Assembly: GCA_958437495.1 (NCBI GenBank)
Contig: CAUBOH010000010.1
Location: 1 to 64,000, forward strand
Length of the DNA: 64,000 bases
Direction of reading: 5' to 3'
Origin: an uncultured Collinsella sp.
GTDB lineage: Bacteria > Actinomycetota > Coriobacteriia > Coriobacteriales > Coriobacteriaceae
Positions 25,612 through 33,993 of this stretch are shown piece by piece. Within the stretch, counting starts at the first letter, position 1. Every line of letters starts with the position of its first letter. Under the pieces are notes generated by a model. That model ran no database searches and was not told the origin of the DNA. It saw nothing but the letters and a program-made list of their open reading frames with translations. Made by a program: the position numbers and the translations under genes.

Positions 25612-26793
25612 TTACTGAAGCGAGCGAGCGCGTTCGATGGCGTAGGCGAGCGACAACTGCTCCATCTCCGGGGCGCATTTGTAGCTCAGTCCGGTGAGGG
25701 CTGTCACCTTATCGAGGCGATATCGAATCGTGTTCGGGTGCTGGCCAGTCTGCTTGGCGGTTCGCTCGATACGTCGGTCGTTCTCGATGAATGAGGCGAG
25801 CGTGGATTCCAGTTCGCTGCCATGCTCACTGTCGTGCTCGCGTATCGGCGAGAGAATCGCCTCCGAGAACGACCGCATCTCCGGGGTTTCCGCAAAAGGC
25901 ATCACGGTTCTCAGGATGCCGAGCTGCGCATAGCGGACGGGGCCCTCGGCTCGTTGACAAGATAGGCGCTGCGCGTAAATCGCCTGCGAGATCGCCTGCG
26001 CCACTGCCTCGTCTCCAAACAGAATGTCGCTGATGCCGAGCCCTTCCGCTCCGCCATCGATACCGCTGGCCTCGATGAGCTCCGTGAGCGCCTGCACGAT
26101 TCGCTCCGCATCGAGCGTCTGCTCCGAGTCGCTTGTCGCCACGAATAACAAACCTCCGTCATAGGGTGCCAGCATGTTGTGGCATCCGGCGAGGGCTGAT
26201 TTTGCACAGAGACGTTCGATTTGCAAAAACGTACGCGGATCGAGGGGCTCTGCAAACGATGCGAACAGGGCGACCGCTTCGTCCAGAAATGACGGGTTGA
26301 GGCCTCGGATGCGTCGGCAGATGGACTCGGACGATACGTCTGTCCTCAGGGCATCGATCTCGCGCTGTGCGAAGTCGATGGACGCGAGCTGCTCGATATG
26401 CCGTTTGACCTCATAGATGACGCTGTCAAAGAACAATGAGTCGTCGGTCGTGAGAAAGACCGGGTAGTGCCGCGCGTTGGCGTAGCGGATGGCTTGGTCG
26501 GGAATCGGGATGTGCAGGACGTTTTTGATGATGAGACCGCTCGTTCCCTTGGCGACGAGGTATTTCACGGCTTCAGTGATGAGGTACGGGTCGTCCTTCG
26601 CATAGAGGAAGGTGCTGAGGACGATCTCGTCTGAGGTGAAGTTGACGCGCTGGTACTTGTTCTTGAGACCGGGCATGAGTTCATAATCGAGGATCCCGAC
26701 GCCAGAGACGGCACGCGAGACGCCATCGCTGCCGGCGATTAGGCGGACCGATCCCTCATATTCCCGTGAGAAGTCCGAGACGGTGTATAGCAT
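25612..26793 (-). CDS. PucR-family transcriptional regulator
   Basis: About 393 residues from ATG 26793 (MLYTVSDFSREYEGSVRLIA), chosen because AGGG stands seven bases ahead; the longer frame to 26901 is AT-rich promoter DNA. The N-terminal PucR domain (GVGILDYELMPG, IVLSTFLYAKDD, GLIIKNVLHIPIPDQAIRYA) is followed by a GGDEF-like central region and the C-terminal helix-turn-helix (DRRIERTAKQTGQHPNTIRY, then LDKVTALTG). PucR members often control amine, purine or amino-acid catabolism and are activated by a metabolite. Divergent from the ornithine-cyclodeaminase/aminotransferase genes at 27008, which it probably controls. Confidence 0.9.
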   Translation of the reverse strand: MLYTVSDFSREYEGSVRLIAGSDGVSRAVSGVGILDYELMPGLKNKYQRVNFTSDEIVLSTFLYAKDDPYLITEAVKYLVAKGTSGLIIKNVLHIPIPDQAIRYANARHYPVFLTTDDSLFFDSVIYEVKRHIEQLASIDFAQREIDALRTDVSSESICRRIRGLNPSFLDEAVALFASFAEPLDPRTFLQIERLCAKSALAGCHNMLAPYDGGLLFVATSDSEQTLDAERIVQALTELIEASGIDGGAEGLGISDILFGDEAVAQAISQAIYAQRLSCQRAEGPVRYAQLGILRTVMPFAETPEMRSFSEAILSPIREHDSEHGSELESTLASFIENDRRIERTAKQTGQHPNTIRYRLDKVTALTGLSYKCAPEMEQLSLAYAIERARSLQ

Positions 26794-26822
26794 CAACATC
26801 ACCCTGTAACTCACTACAATTA

Positions 26823-26832
26823 ATACCGGTAT
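26823..26832. promoter_or_regulatory. Candidate PucR operator palindrome
   Basis: ATACCGGTAT is a perfect 10-bp palindrome in the AT-rich divergent gap (26794-27007), 30 bases ahead of the pucR start. A related GCCGGTAATGC lies about 30 bases further. Assignment as operator is inference. Confidence 0.35.
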
Positions 26833-27007
26833 AAATAGGATAATTGTACATCTGCATGCCGGTAATGCGAGAAATAGTTCAAATATCTGCTGATAGAACA
26901 AAAAATCAGATTGAGAATCGTTGTAGATTCCAACAAGAAATGATCCTTGGCGGCATCGTTACTAAAACGTACAGTGAAGCAACGTAAAGCTTTCGCTGAA
27001 AGGAGCG

Positions 27008-28042
27008 ATGATGGGGCAGATGGTGGTGCTTTCGGCCGAGGAAGTTTCCAAGGTGCTGACGATCGAGGATGCAATCGCTGCCGTGGAGGAGGCATATCGC
27101 CAGAAGGCAACGGGCAAGGGTGTTGCGTGGCCGATGGTATATGAGCAGTTCGAACCCGGCGTGGCCGATATGGATATCCGCTCGGGCGAGTTGGCGGGAA
27201 GCGGCCTCTTCGGCCTGAAGCTCACTGCTTGGTTCTCTCAGAATTCTAAAAAGGGGCTGCCCGAGATCTTTGGCACCACGCTGCTGTGCGACAACGCGAC
27301 GGGCGAGCCGTTGGCGCTGCTTAATGCCTCCGCTGTCACTGGACTTCGTACCGGTGCCGCCGCTGCGCTCGGCGCCAAGTGGCTGACTCGGGCGGATGCG
27401 TCCAAGCTGCTTGTTGCGGGTGCCGGTCATATGAGCACCTATATGGTGGCGGGCGTGCTCGCCGCCTGTCCAAAAGTGGGCGAGGTCAAGGTGTGGGAGC
27501 CGGTTTCCGATGCCGCGCCCGAGGCCCGCGTCGAGCGCATGCGAGACGAGGTCGCCCATATCTTGGGCGCCTGCGAGCATGCTCGCGAGGCATCCACCTA
27601 TTCCATCGAGGCGACGGCCGACGGCCAAGGTGCCGCGGCCGAGGCCGACATCATCGTGACAATCACGCCGGCGACCAAGCCCATCATCCCCGATGCATGG
27701 GTGCGCCCCGGTACGCATATCTCCTGCGTCGGTGCCGACATGCCCGGCAAGCAGGAGCTCGCCTCGGCACTTGTCGCCCGCGCCGCTGTTTACGTCGACG
27801 ACCGCGAGCAATCGGTCGCGTCCGGTGAGCTGGAGATTCCGGTTGCCGAGGGTGCCATCACGCCCGAGGACATCAAAGCGGAGCTCGGCGAAGTCATCGC
27901 CGGCACGGCTACGGGGCGTTTGGATGACGAGCAGGTGACGGTGTTCGATACGTCGGGCATCGCCGTTCAGGACCTTTCGGCATCGAAAGTCGCCTACGAC
28001 CGCGCCGTCGAGGCGGGGCTGGGCACCGTGGTGGAACTGTAA
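27008..28042 (+). CDS. Ornithine cyclodeaminase / mu-crystallin family protein, paralogue 1
   Basis: 344 residues, NAD(P)-dependent imine-reductase/cyclodeaminase fold. Signatures: DMDIRSGELAGSGLFGLKLT (substrate region with conserved Arg and Lys), ASAVTGLRTGAAAALGAKWL, the Rossmann segment LLVAGAGHMSTYM, DIIVTITPATKP and CVGADMPGKQEL. ATG 27008 (or 27011) follows GAAAGGAGCG. First gene of a run with an aminotransferase (25-nt gap), a paralogue, an amidohydrolase and a carrier. The family covers ornithine cyclodeaminase, alanine dehydrogenase and other imino-acid enzymes; the true substrate cannot be told from sequence. Confidence 0.87.
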   Translation: MMGQMVVLSAEEVSKVLTIEDAIAAVEEAYRQKATGKGVAWPMVYEQFEPGVADMDIRSGELAGSGLFGLKLTAWFSQNSKKGLPEIFGTTLLCDNATGEPLALLNASAVTGLRTGAAAALGAKWLTRADASKLLVAGAGHMSTYMVAGVLAACPKVGEVKVWEPVSDAAPEARVERMRDEVAHILGACEHAREASTYSIEATADGQGAAAEADIIVTITPATKPIIPDAWVRPGTHISCVGADMPGKQELASALVARAAVYVDDREQSVASGELEIPVAEGAITPEDIKAELGEVIAGTATGRLDDEQVTVFDTSGIAVQDLSASKVAYDRAVEAGLGTVVEL

Positions 28043-28066
28043 GAAAGTCAAGGAAAGGAAACGACA

Positions 28067-29197
28067 ATGCAGATCAAGGATTTCGCCGTCGAGCAGTGGA
28101 TGAACGAGTGGGAGACCAAGTGCACCCACAACGTTGCGGAGACGTGCGTCTACTCCCTCACGCTCGACCAGCTGTTCGAGCTTACAAACACCGACAAGAA
28201 GGCGTGGCTCGATAGCCTGTGCTCGCGCCGATTCACCTACGGAGACATCGAGGGGCAGCCCGGCTTCCTCGAGGGGGTCGCGCGTCTCTATAAGACGGTC
28301 GAGCCCGGGCATATCGTGCCCACGCACGGCGCGACCGGTGCCAACTCCCTGGTTATTTCCACGCTCGTCGAACCGGGCGATCATGTAGTCTCCGTCAAGC
28401 CCACCTACCAGCAGCTTTACTCGATTCCCGAGATGTGCGGTGCGAAGGTCGATATCCTTCAGCTCGATCGCAAGAACGGCTACCACGTCGACGTCGACGC
28501 GCTCGATGCTCTGGTGACCGACGATACCAAGCTCATCTGCATCAATAACCCGGACAACCCCACGGGCGCCCTGCTCGACACCGATACGCTCAAGGCGATT
28601 GTCGAGGTCGCACGCAAACACGACGCGTGGCTGCTCTGCGACGAGGTCTACCGTCTGCTTACCCAGACGGATGAGTACTCCGAGTCTGTGGTCGACCTGT
28701 GCGACAAGGCCATCGCCACCGCATCCATGTCCAAGGTCTGGTCGTTCGCCGGCCTGCGTCTGGGCTGGGTGGTCACCAAGAGCCCGGAGCTCCGTCGCGC
28801 GCTGCTCTCGCATCGCGACTACAACCTGATTTCCGCCGGCATATTCAGCGAGTCGGTGGCGGAGCTGATTCTGGGCAACGCTTCCGTGATCCTTGAGCGC
28901 AGCCGTCGCATCGTCCGTCAGAACCTTGCTGTTCTGGAGAAGTGGGTCGAGAGCGAGCCGCACCTGTCATTCGTCAAGCCCGAGGCGGGTACCACCGCGC
29001 TCGTGTATTACGACTACGACATCGACTCCAGGACGTTCTGCGTCGACATGATTAAGAAGTCCGGCGCGCTCGTCACCCCGGGCGATTGCTTTGAGGAGCC
29101 CAAGAGCATGCGCATCGGCTATGCATACTCCGATAACACCGACGACCTGCAGAAGGGCCTGGATGCCATCTCTGCGTACATGCGTACGCTCGAGTAG
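28067..29197 (+). CDS. Class I/II PLP-dependent aminotransferase
   Basis: 376 residues. Fold-type I signatures: THGATGANSLVISTLVEPGD, the cofactor-contact CINNPDNPTGALLD, DEVYRLL and the Schiff-base lysine in ASMSKVWSFAGLRLGWV. An Arg that binds the alpha-carboxylate is in MRIGYAY near the C-terminus. ATG 28067 follows AAGGAAACGACA. Lies between the two ornithine-cyclodeaminase paralogues, so it probably supplies or consumes the amino/keto acid they handle. Exact specificity unknown. Confidence 0.9.
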   Translation: MQIKDFAVEQWMNEWETKCTHNVAETCVYSLTLDQLFELTNTDKKAWLDSLCSRRFTYGDIEGQPGFLEGVARLYKTVEPGHIVPTHGATGANSLVISTLVEPGDHVVSVKPTYQQLYSIPEMCGAKVDILQLDRKNGYHVDVDALDALVTDDTKLICINNPDNPTGALLDTDTLKAIVEVARKHDAWLLCDEVYRLLTQTDEYSESVVDLCDKAIATASMSKVWSFAGLRLGWVVTKSPELRRALLSHRDYNLISAGIFSESVAELILGNASVILERSRRIVRQNLAVLEKWVESEPHLSFVKPEAGTTALVYYDYDIDSRTFCVDMIKKSGALVTPGDCFEEPKSMRIGYAYSDNTDDLQKGLDAISAYMRTLE

Positions 29198-29217
29198 AGG
29201 CTCGAGGTCGAAGTAAT

Positions 29218-29248
29218 GGGGCCGATCGGTTTAGGACCGGTCGGCCCC
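29218..29248. repeat. Intercistronic hairpin before the second cyclodeaminase gene
   Basis: GGGGCCGATCGG (29218-29229) pairs with CCGGTCGGCCCC (29237-29248) with one G-T pair. It sits 21 bases ahead of the start codon and ends about six bases before the G-rich ribosome site, so it could act in message processing or translation control. Confidence 0.6.
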
Positions 29249-29269
29249 GGTTCCAGGGGGGGGTGTTCG

Positions 29270-30298
29270 ATGGACGTCCTATATCTGTCGCGCGAGGAGA
29301 TCATATCTCTCGCGACGCTTGACGACGTGCTTGCGTGCGTCGAGGTAGCGTACCGCGAGAAAGCGGTAGGTCGCGGCGTCTATCCACTCGTGTACGAAGA
29401 GCTGGGCGCGGCGGGTCTGGATGGATTCCGTTCGAACATGGACATAAGGTCGGGGGTCTCTCCGTGCCGCGGCCTGTTTGGTGCGAAGCTCATCACGGAG
29501 TTCCCCCCGGATTCATCGGACCGGTGCGGCCTGCCTGTCTTTCACAGCGTGCTACAGGTTTTCGATGCCAAGACGGGGTGTCTCCGAGCGGTCATGGACG
29601 GTCTGGGCGTGACGCGTTTAAGGACAGGTGCCGCTGCTGCTATCGGTGCGAAGTGGTTGGCGCGGAATGACGCGAGGACGCTTGCCGTGGTCGGTACGGG
29701 TTCGCAATGCGCCCCGGTCATCGCATCGATGAAGCGCGTCTTTTCGGAACTCGAGCGCGTCGTGTTGTGGAATCCCCGTTCCCATGAGCGGGCGCTCGGC
29801 CGACTGGGCTCGATCGTCGATGAGGCGTGTTCGCTCAATCCGGATTGCGCCCGCTTGGATATAGTCGCCGAGGCGGAAGGTGAATGCGCAATCGGGTCTG
29901 CCGACATCGTGGTGACCGCAACGGGTTCGAAGGCACCACTCTTTCCGGCGGCGTGGGTGCGCTCCGGTCAGCATTATTCGTGCATCGGTGCCGATATGCC
30001 CAGCAAGCGGGAGGTTCCGTCCGGCTTGGTAAAACGGGCACGCGTCTTTGCCGACGATCGAGTCCGTGTTCTCGAATTCGGCGAGATGCGTGGCGCTGTC
30101 GAGGAGGATGCGATCCTTGCCTACCGAATCGTGGGCGAGGTCGGTGAGGTCATTCGCGGCGAGCGGCGTGGCCGCGTCCGGCCGGATGACGTGACGCTGT
30201 TCGATTCATGCGGACTGGCGACACTCGACATCACGTTCGCGAGCCTGCTGATGGAGCGCGCGAGTCGACAGGGGGTCGGAACCAGATTGCAGCTTTAG
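29270..30298 (+). CDS. Ornithine cyclodeaminase / mu-crystallin family protein, paralogue 2
   Basis: 342 residues from ATG 29270 behind an AGGGGGGGGT ribosome site. Shares with paralogue 1 the NMDIRSG, TRLRTGAAAAIGAKWLARND, VVGTGSQCAPVI, DIVVTATGSKAP and CIGADMPSKREV segments, but the rest has diverged, so the two probably do not have the same substrate. An early gene duplication within the cluster, or two successive imine-processing steps, would explain the pair. The preceding aminotransferase gene ends 72 bases upstream, with a hairpin in between. Confidence 0.85.
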   Translation: MDVLYLSREEIISLATLDDVLACVEVAYREKAVGRGVYPLVYEELGAAGLDGFRSNMDIRSGVSPCRGLFGAKLITEFPPDSSDRCGLPVFHSVLQVFDAKTGCLRAVMDGLGVTRLRTGAAAAIGAKWLARNDARTLAVVGTGSQCAPVIASMKRVFSELERVVLWNPRSHERALGRLGSIVDEACSLNPDCARLDIVAEAEGECAIGSADIVVTATGSKAPLFPAAWVRSGQHYSCIGADMPSKREVPSGLVKRARVFADDRVRVLEFGEMRGAVEEDAILAYRIVGEVGEVIRGERRGRVRPDDVTLFDSCGLATLDITFASLLMERASRQGVGTRLQL

Positions 30299-30374
30299 GG
30301 GCTCAGGGCCACAACAAGATACGCTGACGCCTGCTCCTCGTTGTTGGCGGGCGAGACGAGAAGGGAAATCGACC

Positions 30375-31574
30375 ATGCAAACGTTACGTGGGGAGATCGT
30401 CGCCCTAAAAGAGCGGATGGTCTCAGATAGGAGATGGCTCCATCAGCATCCCGAGACCGGGTATGACCTGCCGGAGACATGCGGGTATGTGAAGAACAGG
30501 CTTGTCGAGATGGGGTATGAGCCCCGTGAAATCGTCGAGAGCGGACTCGTCTGCACCGTCGGCGACCCGACGGCCGGCCCGTGCATCTTGCTGCGCGCCG
30601 ATATGGATGCGCTTCCCATGGGGGAGCAAACGGGTCTTCCGTTCGCGTCGACCAACGGCAACATGCACGCCTGCGGGCACGACTTCCATGTTGCCATGCT
30701 GCTCGGAGCGGCCCAATATCTCAAGAACCACGAGGGTGAGCTCGCCGGATGCGTGAAGCTTATGTTCCAGCCCGACGAGGAGGCGACGGATCCCCGCGAG
30801 TTGCTTGGTAACCAAGCGATGATCGAGGCCGGCGTTCTCGAGAACCCGCATGTCGACGCTGCGTTCGGCATGCATGTCTGCCCGGTCGGCGTTCCTGACG
30901 GCACCGTCGGCAGCATCAAGGGCACCTCGTTCTTCTCCGTCGACGATGTCGAGGTGCATATCCAGGGAAGCGGTGCCCATGGGGCGCAGCCGCAGAAGGG
31001 CGTCGACCCGCTCAATATCATGTCCCATATCCACTTGGCGCTTCAGGAGGTCATCGCGCGTGAGGTGAACCCGTATGAGGCGAGCGTGCTGACGTTCGGT
31101 AAGATGGAGGGCGGAACTGCGGCCAACATCATTCCCGACCAAGCGTTCATGCTCGGCACGCTGCGTACCACCAACGAGGAGACGCGTCATCGTCTGCACA
31201 TGCGCATCATCGAGATCGTCGAGAACACTGCCCGCGCCTTCGGCGGCGCGGCGACGGTCGAGTTCCTGCGCGGTCTTCCCACCGTATGGAACGACCCCGA
31301 CCTGACCGATGAGCTCGAGGCGTCATATGAGCAGGGGACGGGCGGGCGAATCCTGCATCTCGCCGAGCCGTTCTCGGGTTCGGATGACTTTGGCGTGATG
31401 TCGCATACCGTTCCCTCGACCTTCTTCCTTTTGGGCTGTACGCCCGAGGGGGCGGAGGAGATCCCGCTACACAACCCCGCTCTTGTTTTGGACGAGAACG
31501 CCTTGGTCGAAGGCACTGTGCTTTTCGCGGCTGCCGCGACCGGATGGCTTACCCGTCATGCCCAGTCCGAATAG
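30375..31574 (+). CDS. M20-family amidohydrolase / peptidase
   Basis: 399 residues, zinc-dependent M20D (aminoacylase/carboxypeptidase, AbgB-like) fold. Signatures: RWLHQHPETGYDLPETCGYV, LLRADMDALPMGEQTGLPFA, the metal site MHACGHDFHVAMLLGAA, FQPDEEATDPREL, the dimerisation domain around GSGAHGAQPQKGVDPLN and the late FSGSDDFGVMSH. ATG 30375 follows GAGACGAGAAGGGAAATCGACC. Hydrolyses an N-acyl or peptide-linked amino acid, which fits a route that releases an amino acid for the neighbouring aminotransferase and cyclodeaminases. Followed 12 nt later by the carrier gene. Confidence 0.9.
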   Translation: MQTLRGEIVALKERMVSDRRWLHQHPETGYDLPETCGYVKNRLVEMGYEPREIVESGLVCTVGDPTAGPCILLRADMDALPMGEQTGLPFASTNGNMHACGHDFHVAMLLGAAQYLKNHEGELAGCVKLMFQPDEEATDPRELLGNQAMIEAGVLENPHVDAAFGMHVCPVGVPDGTVGSIKGTSFFSVDDVEVHIQGSGAHGAQPQKGVDPLNIMSHIHLALQEVIAREVNPYEASVLTFGKMEGGTAANIIPDQAFMLGTLRTTNEETRHRLHMRIIEIVENTARAFGGAATVEFLRGLPTVWNDPDLTDELEASYEQGTGGRILHLAEPFSGSDDFGVMSHTVPSTFFLLGCTPEGAEEIPLHNPALVLDENALVEGTVLFAAAATGWLTRHAQSE

Positions 31575-31586
31575 TTAGGATCTGTT

Positions 31587-33044
31587 ATGAGCGAAGCGAT
31601 CGATAAACCGAAAAAGAAGAAAAAGGGGCTCAACTCTTATCTCATCCTCGTGGCGTGCCTCATAGGCGTTGCCATCATCACTTGGATCGTTGCGGCGTTT
31701 TCTGCCGATGTCACGGGCGCGACGGTGGCACAGTTCCTCAGCTCGCCCGTCCAGGGATTCACCAGTGCCATGCCCGTCTGCTTCTTCGTCATCGTGCTCG
31801 GCGGATTCCTCGAGATCGTGTCCACTACCGGTGCTCTCGATACCGGTATCGCCGCGCTTACCCGCGCCATGAAGGGTAGGGAGCTCATGCTTATCCCCAT
31901 TCTCATGACGCTGCTCGGTATCTGCGGCTCGACGTATGGCATGTGCGAGGAGACGGTTCCGTTCTACTTCATTATCGGCAGCGCCATGTATGCCGCCGGA
32001 TTCGATACCCTGACCTCGGCGATGATGGTGCTCTTGGGTGCCGGTGCTGGCTGCATCGGATCGACGGTCAACCCGTTTTCCGTCGGCGTCGCCAAGGCCG
32101 CCCTTGCCGATCTGGGGTACACCGTCAACGAGGGCTTGCTGCTCGGTCTCGGCTTTGCCCTGCTCGTGATTGCCGAGGGGTCGGCCATCGCCTTCGTCAT
32201 GCATTACGCCAAAAGGATTCGTAACAATCCCGAGGCGTCGCTTTTGAGCCCTTCCGAGCGCAAGGCGGCTGCCGAGGAGTTCTCCGGCGCTAAAGATGAC
32301 GAGGAGAAGGTTCTGACCGGACGCCAGCGCGGCGTGCTCGTCCTGTTCGCCATCTCGTTCATCGTCATGATTGTCTCGTTCGTTCCTTGGGATAGCTTCG
32401 GTATCGATTTGTTCACCATCGGTGGAACCGATAAGGACATGTCGACCGCATGGAGCTCCCTGCTCACTGGCGTGCCGCTGGGTCAGTGGTACTTCAACGA
32501 GTGCACCACCTGGTTCTTGCTGATGGGCGTCATCATCGGCATCGTCGCTGGCTTCTCGGGTGATAAGATCGTCAAAACGTTCCTCAAGGGTGCCGCCGGC
32601 ATCCTCGACATTGCCTTGGTCATCGCGCTCGCCCGTGCCATCTCCGTGCTCATGGCGGCAACCGGCCTCGATGTTTGGCTGCTCAACAGTGCCGCAAGTC
32701 TGCTGGCTAATGTTCCCGCACCGATCTTCGCTATCGGTTCCATGGTGGTTTACCTGCTGCTTTCGTTTGCCATCCCCTCTAGCTCGGGCATGGCGACGGT
32801 TTCCATGCCCATCATGGGTCCGCTTGCCATCCAGCTCGGACTTTCGCCTGAGGTCATGGTCATGATCTATGTGGCGGCACACGGTCTGATCTTGCTGTTC
32901 ACGCCGACGTTCGGTGTCCTGATTGCCGGTCTGCAGATTTCTAAGGTCGACTACTCTACGTTCCTCAAGTTCATCACCAAGTATCTGTTGGGACTGGGCG
33001 TCGTCATGATGGTGCTGCTCACCGTGGCAATGACGGTTCTCTAG
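31587..33044 (+). CDS. YfcC-family (DcuC-like) membrane carrier
   Basis: 485 residues with about 12 hydrophobic segments, starting SYLILVACLIGVAIITWIV. Family landmarks: GALDTGIAALTRAMKGRELM, TLLGICGSTYGMCEETVPFY, the central GAGAGCIGSTVNPFSVGVA and the C-terminal SFAIPSSSGMATVSMPIMGP. YfcC proteins belong to the C4-dicarboxylate anaerobic carrier superfamily and are often linked to amino-acid or peptide use. Being the last gene of the cluster, it is the likely importer of the acylated substrate or exporter of a product. A Lys-rich cytoplasmic N-terminus (KPKKKKK) is normal for topology. Confidence 0.88.
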   Translation: MSEAIDKPKKKKKGLNSYLILVACLIGVAIITWIVAAFSADVTGATVAQFLSSPVQGFTSAMPVCFFVIVLGGFLEIVSTTGALDTGIAALTRAMKGRELMLIPILMTLLGICGSTYGMCEETVPFYFIIGSAMYAAGFDTLTSAMMVLLGAGAGCIGSTVNPFSVGVAKAALADLGYTVNEGLLLGLGFALLVIAEGSAIAFVMHYAKRIRNNPEASLLSPSERKAAAEEFSGAKDDEEKVLTGRQRGVLVLFAISFIVMIVSFVPWDSFGIDLFTIGGTDKDMSTAWSSLLTGVPLGQWYFNECTTWFLLMGVIIGIVAGFSGDKIVKTFLKGAAGILDIALVIALARAISVLMAATGLDVWLLNSAASLLANVPAPIFAIGSMVVYLLLSFAIPSSSGMATVSMPIMGPLAIQLGLSPEVMVMIYVAAHGLILLFTPTFGVLIAGLQISKVDYSTFLKFITKYLLGLGVVMMVLLTVAMTVL

Positions 33045-33064
33045 CGTCGGTTTTGCGGAACCCG

Positions 33065-33156
33065 GTCCGTCCGAACCTACCGGATCATGTCACCGGGCAT
33101 GGCGATGCACCATTTCTCAGATGGTCGATGACATGGCCCGGAGGATTCGGACAGAC
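33065..33156. repeat. 92-nt imperfect hairpin after the YfcC gene
   Basis: The 28-base arms 33065-33092 and 33129-33156 are reverse complements at most positions (left GTCCGTCCGAACC..., right ...GGATTCGGACAGAC), and an inner ACCAT / ATGGT closes the apex. No T-run. Confidence 0.6.
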
Positions 33157-33233
33157 TTCTGCCCAAGCCGATCGGCTCAGGCCCGAAGGTCCCTATTTTC
33201 TCTCAAGGTTACCGAACACTATTGTCACATTAG

Positions 33234-33271
33234 ATGCCCACGGGGTCGCATCGCTGCGATGCCGTGGGCAT
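33234..33271. terminator. Hairpin ahead of the second two-component system
   Basis: ATGCCCACGG (33234-33243) pairs with CCGTGGGCAT (33262-33271); the loop itself folds as GCATCGCTGCGATGC. There is no T-run, so it may be a processing or rho-linked element rather than an intrinsic terminator. Confidence 0.4.
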
Positions 33272-33312
33272 AATGGTGTGGAAGGTGCAAGTTGCGCGAA
33301 ATAGGAGGACAC

Positions 33313-33984
33313 ATGGCGCTGATCTATATCGTTGAGGACGACGAGCCCATTCGTCGCGAGCTTGCCGACATCCTTGCCCGCGCCGGTTTTGAGGTCGAGG
33401 CCTGCGAATCGTTCGAGCACGTCTCGCGCGATATTCTCGCCGCCGCGCCCGACTTGGTGCTGCTCGATCTCACGCTTCCCGTCAAGGACGGCCAGCATAT
33501 CTGCCACGAGGTCCGTCGCGAATCCGAGGTCCCCATCATCGTGCTTACCTCGCGCTCGACCGAGATCGACGAGGTCATGGCCATGACGCTCGGAGCGGAC
33601 GACTTTGTTCCCAAGCCCTATAGCGCGCGCGTGCTCGTGGCGCGCATCAATGCCCTGCTGCGCCGCACCATGGCTGCCAGTGAGCGCAGCACGCTCGTCC
33701 ACAAGGGACTGGAACTCGACCTCGCTCGCTCCACGGTCACCAACACGGCAACTGGTATCGGAACCGAGCTCACCAAAAACGAGCTGCGTATCCTCTCGCT
33801 GCTCTTGGGTCGCGCGGGCAAGATCGTCTCGCGCTCGGCCATCATGCAGGACCTGTGGGACTCTGATGCCTTCGTGGACGACAACACGCTTACCGTCAAC
33901 ATCAACCGCCTGCGCGCCACGCTCGAAAAAATCGGCATCAAGGGGTATCTGACGACGCACCGCGGCCAGGGCTATTCGGTCTAG
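33313..33984 (+). CDS. OmpR-family response regulator (BceR/GraR-like)
   Basis: 223 residues from ATG 33313, right after AGGAGGACAC. Receiver domain with VEDDEPIRRELA, phospho-acceptor in DLVLLDLTLPVKDG and Lys in VPKPYSARVL; winged-helix output domain with LTKNELRILSLL, VDDNTLTVNINRLRATL and the end TTHRGQGYSV. The next gene, nine bases away, encodes its kinase. The output domain and partner kinase resemble the intramembrane-sensing type that answers to cell-envelope peptides, but no BceAB-type transporter is next to it. Confidence 0.92.
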   Translation: MALIYIVEDDEPIRRELADILARAGFEVEACESFEHVSRDILAAAPDLVLLDLTLPVKDGQHICHEVRRESEVPIIVLTSRSTEIDEVMAMTLGADDFVPKPYSARVLVARINALLRRTMAASERSTLVHKGLELDLARSTVTNTATGIGTELTKNELRILSLLLGRAGKIVSRSAIMQDLWDSDAFVDDNTLTVNINRLRATLEKIGIKGYLTTHRGQGYSV

Positions 33985-33993
33985 GGGCCGGCT

